Shown here: positions 1 to 6,900 of the stretch, in pieces | Numbering within the stretch: position 1 is the first letter of the stretch | How the letters are laid out: the number at the start of each line of letters is the position of its first letter | Source: Anaerolineae bacterium | GTDB taxonomy: Bacteria > Chloroflexota > Anaerolineae > Promineifilales > Promineifilaceae | Assembly: GCA_030425205.1 (NCBI GenBank) | Contig: JAUIAP010000005.1 | Span: 1 to 64,000, forward strand | Direction of reading: 5' to 3' | Length of the DNA stretch: 64,000 nt | Program-made: the position numbers and the translations under genes | Notes under the pieces: generated by a model | Databases searched by the model: none | The model's input: only the letters and a program-made list of their open reading frames with translations | Told to the model about the DNA's origin: nothing

Positions 1-32
1 TCATATTTTTGCGTTATCAGTTCTGTTCCCAT
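1..32 (-). CDS. 5' end of an unidentified gene, cut by the window edge
   Basis: On the minus strand an ATG at 32-30 is followed by ten open codons (M-G-T-E-L-I-T-Q-K-Y) up to the window edge. It is preceded by a very strong Shine-Dalgarno sequence, AGAGGAGGTG at 47-38, about 7 nt from the start. The ribosome binding site is the main evidence, since too little protein is visible to assign a family. It lies about 50 nt downstream of the small membrane-protein gene on the same strand, so the two may be co-transcribed. Confidence 0.55.
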   Translation of the reverse strand, partial: MGTELITQKY

Positions 33-81
33 TTCTTCACCTCCTCTGCTTTATTCCAATGGAAATTTTTCCTTTTTCATT

Positions 82-243
82 TTATCTCACCTGCCCTCCT
101 TTTTGGTTCTGGCTTGTCCAGGTTAGGCAACTGCCAAATAGAAATAGTGGGAGACCAAATATAACCCAGTAGAGCGTGAAAGCTGCCATACAGTAGCCAA
201 TCACTACGAGTAGAAAGCCAAATCGAAAAAGCACATTTTTCAT
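82..243 (-). CDS. Small membrane protein, two predicted helices
   Basis: This 53-residue protein begins MKNVLFRFGF and is almost entirely two hydrophobic stretches, about residues 7-22 and 25-40, followed by a short polar tail. I recognise no family. An ATG at 243 is preferred over the upstream in-frame TTG and GTG codons because those lie inside a perfect hairpin (245-280). No good Shine-Dalgarno is present. It sits just downstream of asd on the same strand. The membrane-like composition supports a real gene, but its small size leaves doubt. Confidence 0.4.
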   Translation of the reverse strand: MKNVLFRFGFLLVVIGYCMAAFTLYWVIFGLPLFLFGSCLTWTSQNQKGGQVR

Positions 244-244
244 A

Positions 245-280
245 TTTGCCCAGTATCTTTCATTCACGATACTGGGCAAA
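245..280. terminator. Perfect 13-bp inverted repeat 3' of asd
   Basis: The arms TTTGCCCAGTATC (245-257) and GATACTGGGCAAA (268-280) are exact reverse complements around a 10-nt loop. The hairpin starts about 40 nt past the asd stop codon and abuts the start of the small membrane-protein gene. It has no clear U-tract on the minus strand. It could terminate asd transcription or occlude translation of the next gene. Confidence 0.45.
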
Positions 281-319
281 GTGCTTTAAGCCATTAGATT
301 GAATGACTTCAGTCATTCC

Positions 320-1372
320 CTATCTCGAAATTATCCCACGCTGCACCAACAATTCAGCGTTCAAAACCGACCCACTCGCCGCGCCACGCAGCGTATTATG
401 GGCTAGCGAAACGAACTTCATGTCCAACACGCCGCACTCGCGCACCTTGCCGACTGTCCACGCCAGCCCTTCGCCCCAGTTGCTATCGAGACGTGGTTGC
501 GGTCGATCTGCCTCATCGCGATAGACCATCAAGCGATCTGGGCAGCTTGGCAGTGCCTGAATTTCTGCTGGGATTTGCCACTCTTTGAACGCCGCTATCG
601 CATCTGCCTCACTTGCTAAATTTTTGAATCCACACGACACACTCGCCATGTGTCCATCAATTACGGCAACCCGATTTGCATGTGCGCTGATCTTAATATC
701 TGCCACTTGCAACTTACCACTTGCGACTTTCCCCAACAACTTCTTTGGCTCATTTTCGAGCTTCCAATCCTCTTTGCCAATATGCGGGATGACGTTGCCC
801 AAAATGTCGAGCGACGGCACGCCGGGATAGCCTGCACCCGAAATCGCCTGCATGGTGACCATGTGGATCGACTCTAACCCAAACGCATCATCCCAAATCT
901 TGAGCGGTAGCATCACGGTCGCCACCGAGCAGTTTGTGTTGGCGATGATGTAACCCTTCCAGCCGCGTTCGGCCTGCTGTGTTTTGATCAAGTCAACATG
1001 GTCAGGATTGACTTCGGGGATCATGAGCGGAATATCGAGCGGCATCCGATACGCGCCTGCATTGGTCGCCACGACATAGCCAGCGTTGGCAAATTCAGGT
1101 TCCATCTCTTTGGCCTGTTGTGTCGGCAAGGCGGAGAAGACGATTTCCACGTCTAAATTTGGCTTTGTATCCTGCACGATCATGTCGGCAAATTGCTCTG
1201 GCACGTCGCCATGCAGCTTCCAATTGACGCCATCGCCGTAGCGTCCACCTGCTGTGCGCGAAGAGCCTGTAAGGGCTTTGATCTCAAACCATGGATGGTC
1301 TGCGAGAAGTTGAATAAAGCGTTGTCCGACAGTGCCTGTTGCGCCGAGAATGGCGACGGGTATCTTTTTCAT
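320..1372 (-). CDS. asd: Aspartate-semialdehyde dehydrogenase (archaeal/fungal type)
   Basis: The enzyme reduces aspartyl-4-phosphate to aspartate-4-semialdehyde with NADPH, the branch-point step toward Lys, Met and Thr. The 350-residue protein has the nucleotide-binding loop GATGTVGQR at residues 10-18, the active-site cysteine in NTNCS (C148), the GAGYPG segment near 179 and an AHANRV/DGH segment near 230-241. These belong to the long archaeal/fungal-type ASADH subfamily rather than the E. coli type. The start at 1372 is chosen because GGAG lies 6 nt upstream; the longer reading uses a TTG that overlaps this site. No lysC or hom lies nearby. Expression is very probably controlled by the T-box leader immediately upstream. 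Confidence 0.95.
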   Translation of the reverse strand: MKKIPVAILGATGTVGQRFIQLLADHPWFEIKALTGSSRTAGGRYGDGVNWKLHGDVPEQFADMIVQDTKPNLDVEIVFSALPTQQAKEMEPEFANAGYVVATNAGAYRMPLDIPLMIPEVNPDHVDLIKTQQAERGWKGYIIANTNCSVATVMLPLKIWDDAFGLESIHMVTMQAISGAGYPGVPSLDILGNVIPHIGKEDWKLENEPKKLLGKVASGKLQVADIKISAHANRVAVIDGHMASVSCGFKNLASEADAIAAFKEWQIPAEIQALPSCPDRLMVYRDEADRPQPRLDSNWGEGLAWTVGKVRECGVLDMKFVSLAHNTLRGAASGSVLNAELLVQRGIISR

Positions 1373-1387
1373 GATGTTCTCCAATTA

Positions 1388-1426
1388 AATAAAAAATGCC
1401 ACCGTCCAAACATGGGACGATGGCAT
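1388..1426 (-). terminator. Intrinsic terminator of the asd T-box
   Basis: On the minus strand ATGCCATCGTCC (1426-1415) pairs with GGACGGTGGCAT (1407-1396) with one G-U pair and a 7-nt loop, followed by TTTTTTATTT. The 5' arm directly abuts the T-box sequence, as expected for mutually exclusive terminator and antiterminator folds. Confidence 0.85.
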
Positions 1427-1697
1427 CGTGGTTCCACCCAATTTTCAGTGAATGGTGAACAGTTTGTAACAAACAACAAGCCGCTCAACATTCAAGCTCT
1501 GATGATGGGTTAACGGTTATCGGCCGAAAATTCCTACTAACAAAATGGGTTCAGAATTTCACTCACGGAGGGTATTGTTTGCCATCTTTGCTGCAAAGGC
1601 TTTCAGCCGCTGACCTTCGCTCTCTATCGCAGACTTGTCAAACAACTTGTCCCGCTCAACGTTTTCATGCGTCATACTGACGCCTATAAATTTGTGA
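1388..1697 (-). promoter_or_regulatory. T-box riboswitch leader of asd
   Basis: Read on the minus strand, a leader of about 300 nt ends with the T-box sequence GGGTGGAACCACG (rc of about 1427-1439). This is close to the canonical AGGGUGGNACCGCG that pairs with the tRNA acceptor end. It is followed at once by an intrinsic terminator. The 5' part contains an AGAGAGCGAAGG segment (about 1615-1626) typical of Stem I, then a GGTCAGCGGCTGAAAGCC-like arm. The specifier codon cannot be fixed by eye; ACC (Thr) at 1573-1571 is one tentative candidate. Uncharged tRNA should favour the antiterminator and turn asd on during amino-acid shortage. Confidence 0.82.
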
Positions 1698-1703
1698 ACA
1701 CAC

Positions 1704-1731
1704 ATTATAGGTGGACGATTTGGGGTGTCAA
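1704..1731 (-). promoter_or_regulatory. Consensus promoter of the asd leader
   Basis: On the minus strand a perfect TTGACA (1731-1726) and a perfect TATAAT (1709-1704) are separated by 16 bp. They lie just upstream of the T-box leader, placing the transcription start near 1697. It is the best sigma70-type promoter in the window. Confidence 0.8.
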
Positions 1732-1865
1732 GTGGGGATTTTGGCGCAATGTGCATGGTTAATTTGCTGCTCGCTCAAACGTGCATGCCATTTGGCGTGG
1801 GCGTTACGACCAGGACCACAGCGAGACGGTGGATTTTTCCGACAATTTCGGTCACAATCGGGTTA

Positions 1866-2606
1866 ATGGAAAATTTGACACCCCTTCTCAAAAATCTCGC
1901 GGTTGAACTAGATAATCACGACCTGCTCTGGCGTGCATTAACCCATCGCTCCTTCCTAAACGAGCATGAGGATGTGACCAAAGACAATGAACGGCTGGAA
2001 TTTTTGGGCGATGCTGTATTGGATTTTGTGGTCGGAGCCTATCTCTTTAAGCGATTTCCCACGATGCAAGAAGGCGAGTTGACGGCGTTGCGTGCCGCCC
2101 TCGTGCGTGCTGAAACGTTGGCGCAGTTTGCAGTACAGGTTGAAATTGACCAACACTTGCGCTTGGGATTAGGTGAAGAAGAGAGCGGTGGACGCGCAAA
2201 GATTCCAACGCTGTGTGCCGCATTTGAGGCTGTCATCGGTGCGGTCTATCTCGATCAAGGTGTCGAGGCGACCCGGCCGTTGATCGAGCGGCTGGCAGAA
2301 CCAATGCTGGAGAAGATTCAGGCTGAATCGCTGCATAAAGATGCTAAAAGCGAATTTCAAGTCTGGGCGCAAGCCGTCTATGGCATTACGCCGCACTACG
2401 AAGTGGTGCGAGTCGAAGGGCCAGATCATGCGCGGGAGTTCACGGTACAGATTTTGGTTGGGGATATGGTCTGGGGAGAAGGCTGCGGGACGAGTAAACG
2501 CCGAGCGCAACAGGTTGCAGCGCAACAGGCAATGCAAAATGCAGAACGTGCTGATTTAGAAAATATGGAGCTGGCAGAAGTAACCGATATGGAGGCAGGC
2601 GGATGA
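1866..2606 (+). CDS. rnc: Ribonuclease III
   Basis: Cleaves double-stranded RNA in rRNA processing and mRNA turnover. The 246-residue protein has the RNase III signature ERLEFLGDAVLD at residues 42-53, with its acidic metal-binding residues. The C-terminal dsRNA-binding domain spans about 155-225 and ends in a typical SKRRAQQVAAQQA helix. The start at ATG 1866 removes an unrelated N-terminal extension that the longer open frame would add. No Shine-Dalgarno is present; CACAAT seven nt upstream may be a weak -10 box. The stop overlaps the next start as ATGA, suggesting translational coupling. Confidence 0.95.
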   Translation: MENLTPLLKNLAVELDNHDLLWRALTHRSFLNEHEDVTKDNERLEFLGDAVLDFVVGAYLFKRFPTMQEGELTALRAALVRAETLAQFAVQVEIDQHLRLGLGEEESGGRAKIPTLCAAFEAVIGAVYLDQGVEATRPLIERLAEPMLEKIQAESLHKDAKSEFQVWAQAVYGITPHYEVVRVEGPDHAREFTVQILVGDMVWGEGCGTSKRRAQQVAAQQAMQNAERADLENMELAEVTDMEAGG

Positions 2607-3418
2607 AGCTATTAGTCACGGGTGGCAGTGGATATTTGGGGCAACATTTGATTCCGCGTGCAATGGAACGCCATGAGGTCATTTATTCACACTTTACGAG
2701 CGATCCCCTTGGGTTTGATAACAGCATCTGGATCGATTTGCGCGATGGCATTACAACAGACGTGATCGTGCGCGAGATTATGCCCGACGGCATTATCCAT
2801 TTGGCGGGTTCAAACCGTTCGCCCGATATGCACAGCGTCATTGTCGATGGCACGCGCAATATCGTTGCGGCGGCTGAAGCAACTGGAGCGCGCTTGGTGC
2901 ATCTCTCAACAGATGTATTGTTCGATGGGACGGCTGCGCCTTATGTCGAGAACGATGAGCCAACGCCGATCCATGCCTATGGCCGCGCAAAGGCGATAGC
3001 GGAAAAAATTGTGCAGGGTTACGCCGATCATGTCATAGTGCGCACGTCGTTGATCTATTCAGAGCGCATCATGGATATGGGAACGCGCTGGATGAAGGCG
3101 GCCATCGAGCGCGGAGAACCACCTTCGTTATTCAACAATCATCTGCGGAACCCAGTTCATGCAGACGATTTAGCCGATGCTTGTCTTGAGCTGCTTGAAA
3201 TAGATTTTACGGGGGTTCTGCATGTTGCTGGTGGTGAGGCACTTTCGCGGGCGGATTATGCAATGAAAACGTTGCGCCATTGGAATGTGCCGCTGGACGG
3301 GGTGACGGCTGCCCCTGATGAATCGGGGAGCTTTCCGCAGGATGTACGCCTCGACATCGGAAAGGCACAAGCACTATTGCGGACAAAATTGCGCGGCGTC
3401 TCTGAGGTTTTGGGCTGA
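2603..3418 (+). CDS. NAD(P)-dependent SDR sugar reductase, RmlD-like
   Basis: An extended short-chain dehydrogenase of 271 residues. The Rossmann loop TGGSGYLG is at 6-13, a STDVLFDG segment typical of dTDP-4-dehydrorhamnose reductases is at 102-109, and the catalytic pair is Y126/K130 in YGRAK. RmlD enzymes complete dTDP-L-rhamnose synthesis, but no other rml genes are adjacent, so the substrate is unproven. The start overlaps the rnc stop by 4 nt (ATGA), implying co-translation with RNase III. A hairpin with AACGCGCT arms follows the stop. Confidence 0.75.
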   Translation: MKLLVTGGSGYLGQHLIPRAMERHEVIYSHFTSDPLGFDNSIWIDLRDGITTDVIVREIMPDGIIHLAGSNRSPDMHSVIVDGTRNIVAAAEATGARLVHLSTDVLFDGTAAPYVENDEPTPIHAYGRAKAIAEKIVQGYADHVIVRTSLIYSERIMDMGTRWMKAAIERGEPPSLFNNHLRNPVHADDLADACLELLEIDFTGVLHVAGGEALSRADYAMKTLRHWNVPLDGVTAAPDESGSFPQDVRLDIGKAQALLRTKLRGVSEVLG

Positions 3419-3430
3419 TAAACTGCAAAG

Positions 3431-3451
3431 AACGCGCTTGAGCGCGTTTCG
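3431..3451 (+). terminator. Hairpin after the rnc operon
   Basis: AACGCGCT (3431-3438) and AGCGCGTT (3441-3448) form an 8-bp GC-rich stem with a 2-nt loop and a short T run. A second small palindrome, CGGCT/AGCCG, follows at about 3465-3476. The U-tract is weak, so termination is likely but not certain. Confidence 0.45.
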
Positions 3452-3595
3452 CGTATCAGCCCGCGGCTTTAGCCGTAGGATTTTGGCAAAGTCTCGTTGG
3501 AGTCCTAATATTGACCTACCTTAGGCTGTGGGCAATGTTAAGCATTCGCCACGCTGTTTGCCGTTTGCATTCTCGCAATGCTACAGTTTGGTGCT

Positions 3596-4855
3596 ATGGA
3601 AATTAGAAGAACCCCGCCTCGTTATCCGCGACGAGGTCCCTCTTGTTTAGGAATCTTGATCTTTATCGGTGTGTTTGGATTAGGTTTTTTCCTTTTTCGC
3701 AATCGGCAAATGATTGCAGAAAATGTGTTGCCACAGCCAACGCCGACACCGACACAATCGCCCGCAAACTTGGCGGTTAGTGCTGCGCTGCATGTGCGTG
3801 ATGGTGAGCTGACGCAGGCAATTGAAAAGTATCAGGAAGTCATCCAGATACAACCCGAGATTCGTTACTACATCGAGTTGATTCGATTGCTGGGTGAGGC
3901 AGAAAGGACGGCAGAGGCACTCGATTTAGTTGAACAAGCGCTGGAGATTGCTCCCAATGATGCGGCTGTGTATGAGGCTGCGGCGGGTGCACATTTGGCA
4001 CACGGTGATTACTTACAGTCAATTGGAGACAATGTGGGGGCGCGGCGTGAGTATGGTTTTGCGGCCGAACGCGGGGAAGCATCGGCCGATCTTGACCCAT
4101 CCAACTCGCTTGCAAAAGCCTATATGGCGGCGGGATTAGTGCGGGAAGATATTGCCAACTGGCAGGTTGCCGGCGTCTTTGTGCGCGATGCACAACAACA
4201 GATCGAGGATCAAGTTGCGGCGGGTACGTTGTCACGCAATGATGCCGATATTCCGTTGGTGCTTTACCATACGGCCGAAGTGATCACCGTTGCGGGACAG
4301 TATAGCGAGGCGGCACTCCTGCTCGAACAGGCGATTGACCTAAAACCAGACTATACGGCGGCGAGCATTGACCTAGCCTACATCATGTTTAATGTCGAGC
4401 AGCAAAATATCACGGCGATTCGCCTACTGGAAAGAGCGTTAGAAGAAAATCCAAATGATGCCGTTCTGCTCGATACGCTCGCACAGTTTAATATCATTGG
4501 GACAGGGGACTTTGCGGCGGCTGAAGAGTATGCACGGCGGGCGGTAGAGCAAAATCCAGAAATGCTGCGCGCCCACGCCCGCTTGGCCCATGCCTATTTC
4601 AAAAATTTTAACTATCCGAGCGCGATTGAAGAGTTGCGGATTGCTACTGATGGCTACAAAGAACCAGACGCGACAACCTCATTCTATTTTGCGCTATTAG
4701 GACTGGCTCTATATTTCGAGGATACGGCAAATTGCACAGAGGCAGAGCCAATTCTACGAGCAGCATTTGAAGCATCGGTAGAAAACTCTCCCGGTTGGCT
4801 GAATGCTGAGGAAGGGTTACGCTTATGTCGTGAGGCGGGATTTGCCTCACCGTAA
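3596..4855 (+). CDS. Membrane-anchored tetratricopeptide-repeat protein
   Basis: A 419-residue protein with a basic N terminus, one transmembrane helix at about residues 18-34, and a PTPTPTQSP linker. An array of degenerate TPR units runs from about 55 to the end. Phrases such as AIEKYQEVIQIQP, ALDLVEQALEIAPND and AEEYARRAVEQNPE show the TPR helix pattern. TPR domains mediate protein-protein contacts; the partner is unknown. ATG at 3596 is preferred to the ATG at 3578 because TACAGT lies 8 nt before it, matching the leaderless arrangement seen elsewhere in the window. Topology predicts the repeats outside the cytoplasm. Confidence 0.75.
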   Translation: MEIRRTPPRYPRRGPSCLGILIFIGVFGLGFFLFRNRQMIAENVLPQPTPTPTQSPANLAVSAALHVRDGELTQAIEKYQEVIQIQPEIRYYIELIRLLGEAERTAEALDLVEQALEIAPNDAAVYEAAAGAHLAHGDYLQSIGDNVGARREYGFAAERGEASADLDPSNSLAKAYMAAGLVREDIANWQVAGVFVRDAQQQIEDQVAAGTLSRNDADIPLVLYHTAEVITVAGQYSEAALLLEQAIDLKPDYTAASIDLAYIMFNVEQQNITAIRLLERALEENPNDAVLLDTLAQFNIIGTGDFAAAEEYARRAVEQNPEMLRAHARLAHAYFKNFNYPSAIEELRIATDGYKEPDATTSFYFALLGLALYFEDTANCTEAEPILRAAFEASVENSPGWLNAEEGLRLCREAGFASP

Positions 4856-4880
4856 GCCAACTTTTCACTAGGAACAATGT

Positions 4881-5435
4881 ATGTCAAATTCTGAAATGTC
4901 ACTCTATCACTACCTCTTTGATAAAGCATACCCGCTGATTCGATTCACCTATGAAAAGATTCGGCGACAGGCATGGTTTACACAGATTTCAGATGACCTG
5001 TGGTTAGGCGGTGCGCCGACCTATACAAGGGATTATGAATTCTTACGTGAGAATGGGGTTGGTGCCGTGTTGGATATGCGCTGGGAGCGTTCGGCCGATC
5101 TCGAATTCTATAAAACGCATGACATCAACTATAAAAAGGTGAAGGTGTTTGATGTCGGTGTGCCGACGCTAGAACAGACGCATGACGCGGTGACGTTTGT
5201 GCGTGAAAATGTGTTGGCTGGGCGACCCGTTTTGATTCACTGTGCGAAGGGGCGTGGTCGGTCGGGCGTTATCTTGATGGCCTACTTGATGCGCTATGAA
5301 GGGATGACTTTTGAGGAGGCACGCGCATTTGTAAAGGCCAAACGCAGCTTACTCAAACAAGAGAAACGGCACAAAAAAACGGCCGAAGAATGGTTAGCCA
5401 CGCAAGAGATTTCAGAGACCATCGATGCACACTAA
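4881..5435 (+). CDS. Dual-specificity protein phosphatase family
   Basis: A 184-residue cysteine-based phosphatase. The P-loop HCAKGRGRSG fits the CX5R motif with nucleophile C121 and R127, and a likely general-acid Asp lies near residue 91 (FDVGVPT). The family includes phosphoprotein phosphatases and lipid phosphatases such as PTPMT1. The substrate cannot be told from sequence. It follows the TPR gene after 25 nt with AGGA about 9 nt before the ATG, and mtaB follows 33 nt downstream. Confidence 0.8.
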   Translation: MSNSEMSLYHYLFDKAYPLIRFTYEKIRRQAWFTQISDDLWLGGAPTYTRDYEFLRENGVGAVLDMRWERSADLEFYKTHDINYKKVKVFDVGVPTLEQTHDAVTFVRENVLAGRPVLIHCAKGRGRSGVILMAYLMRYEGMTFEEARAFVKAKRSLLKQEKRHKKTAEEWLATQEISETIDAH

Positions 5436-5468
5436 ATTTGAGTTCGCATAATGGTTCACAATTGAACG

Positions 5469-6752
5469 ATGAAGATATTTTTAGACAGCGTTGGCTGTCG
5501 TTTGAACCAGAGCGAAATTGAGACGATGGGGCGACAATTGGTTGCCGCAGGGCATGAGATGGTGGGGAATTCGGCCGATGCTGACCACATCATCCTCAAC
5601 ACATGCGCCGTGACCAAAGAAGCCACTCGTGAGACACGCCGCAAAGTCCGCCGTTTTGTGCGCGGTAATGCGGACGTCGAAATCAGCGTCACAGGCTGTC
5701 ATGCCACGCTGTCGCCCGATGCAATCGCCATCTTGCCCAATGTGCGCGACGTTGTTCTAAATAAAGATAAAAACGCGCTTGTACAACGCATCGACCCATA
5801 TGCGAGCCTTGAACTGCCGATGTTTGACCAAGAGCCAATCATCCGCGACTTTCAAGCGGGGAGTTTTGGCAACACGCGGGCGTTTATCAAGGTGCAGGAT
5901 GGCTGCAAAAATAAATGCACCTTTTGCATTACGACGGTGGCACGAGGAGATGGGGTCAGCCGACATATTGCCGATGTTGTGACTGAAATCCAGATGTTGG
6001 CTGGCGCGGGGTATCAAGAGGCGGTGCTGACGGGTGTGCATTTGGGTAGCTATGGGCATGATTTTGGCAACATGGCGGGATTGCGCGATTTGGTTCGCAT
6101 GATTTTGACGCACACAGACATTCCACGTCTGCGACTCTCGTCGCTGGAACCATGGGAGATTGCGCCCGATTTCTTCACGCTCTGGGATAATCCACGCTTG
6201 CTGCCGCATCTGCATTTGCCATTGCAGGCGGGAAGCGACAAAACTTTGCGAAAAATGGCGCGCAAGACGTCGCAAAAGGATTTCAGCGCGTTGGTTCGTG
6301 AGGCACGGGCGGCCATTCCTAATTTGAACGTGACGACCGATGTGATTTGTGGCTTTCCGGGTGAAACGGAAGCGGATTTTGATGTGAGCTTGGAATTTGT
6401 GGAAGCGGTCGGTTTCGGCCGATTACACGTCTTCACCTACAGCCCTCGCCCCGACACCGCCGCCGCCAAAATGCCTGGCCAACTCCCCAATGCCGTTAAA
6501 AAAGCCCGCACGCACCGCATGATCGAACTGAGCGACAAGATGGCGCTTGCATTCAACCAAAATCTGATTGGCCGAGAAACCAATGTTCTCTGGGAGGCAG
6601 TTGTCGGCGCGGATGAGCATGGGGTTAAGTGGCAAGGGTATACCGACAACTACGTGCGGGCGTTTGGCTATGGGGATGATCTATTGAATCGTGTTGAGCG
6701 CGGACATATTGGGGCGGGATCGGCCGAATTTGTGATGATTCGGCCGATTTAG
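5469..6752 (+). CDS. mtaB: tRNA threonylcarbamoyladenosine 2-methylthiotransferase
   Basis: A radical-SAM enzyme of the MiaB/RimO/MtaB family, expected to convert t6A37 to ms2t6A37 in ANN-decoding tRNAs. The N-terminal UPF0004 domain carries cluster ligands C10, C46 and C77. The radical-SAM motif CKNKCTFC provides C146, C150 and C153. The HLPLQAGSDKTLRKM segment and GFPGETEADF are typical family blocks. The N-terminal FLDSVGCRLNQSE fits MtaB better than MiaB. At 427 residues the length is normal. No Shine-Dalgarno is seen; CACAAT six nt upstream may be a weak -10. Confidence 0.88.
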   Translation: MKIFLDSVGCRLNQSEIETMGRQLVAAGHEMVGNSADADHIILNTCAVTKEATRETRRKVRRFVRGNADVEISVTGCHATLSPDAIAILPNVRDVVLNKDKNALVQRIDPYASLELPMFDQEPIIRDFQAGSFGNTRAFIKVQDGCKNKCTFCITTVARGDGVSRHIADVVTEIQMLAGAGYQEAVLTGVHLGSYGHDFGNMAGLRDLVRMILTHTDIPRLRLSSLEPWEIAPDFFTLWDNPRLLPHLHLPLQAGSDKTLRKMARKTSQKDFSALVREARAAIPNLNVTTDVICGFPGETEADFDVSLEFVEAVGFGRLHVFTYSPRPDTAAAKMPGQLPNAVKKARTHRMIELSDKMALAFNQNLIGRETNVLWEAVVGADEHGVKWQGYTDNYVRAFGYGDDLLNRVERGHIGAGSAEFVMIRPI

Positions 6753-6808
6753 ACAAGCGCAAAAATTTTCTGTTCCTCTCATCTCCCATCCATAACCAAT
6801 CCCTCATG

Positions 6809-6838
6809 TTGGTTAACTGATTTTCAAGATCGTAGAAT
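6809..6838 (+). promoter_or_regulatory. Possible promoter of the glycoside hydrolase gene
   Basis: TTGGTT (6809-6814) and TAGAAT (6833-6838) are separated by 18 bp, about 60 nt before the hydrolase start. The match is moderate. Confidence 0.35.
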
Positions 6839-6900
6839 GGTTAGCGGGAAGTACCATTTTTGATCTATAACATCGCCGTATCCACTTGGAGATAAGAGAG

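Noticed and set aside
1559-1756. 65-residue minus-strand open frame upstream of asd
   Set aside because: It lies across the promoter and T-box leader of asd; the RNA structure explains the sequence better than a protein.
5757-6275. 172-residue frame antisense to mtaB
   Set aside because: It is opposite conserved radical-SAM motifs and has no start signal.
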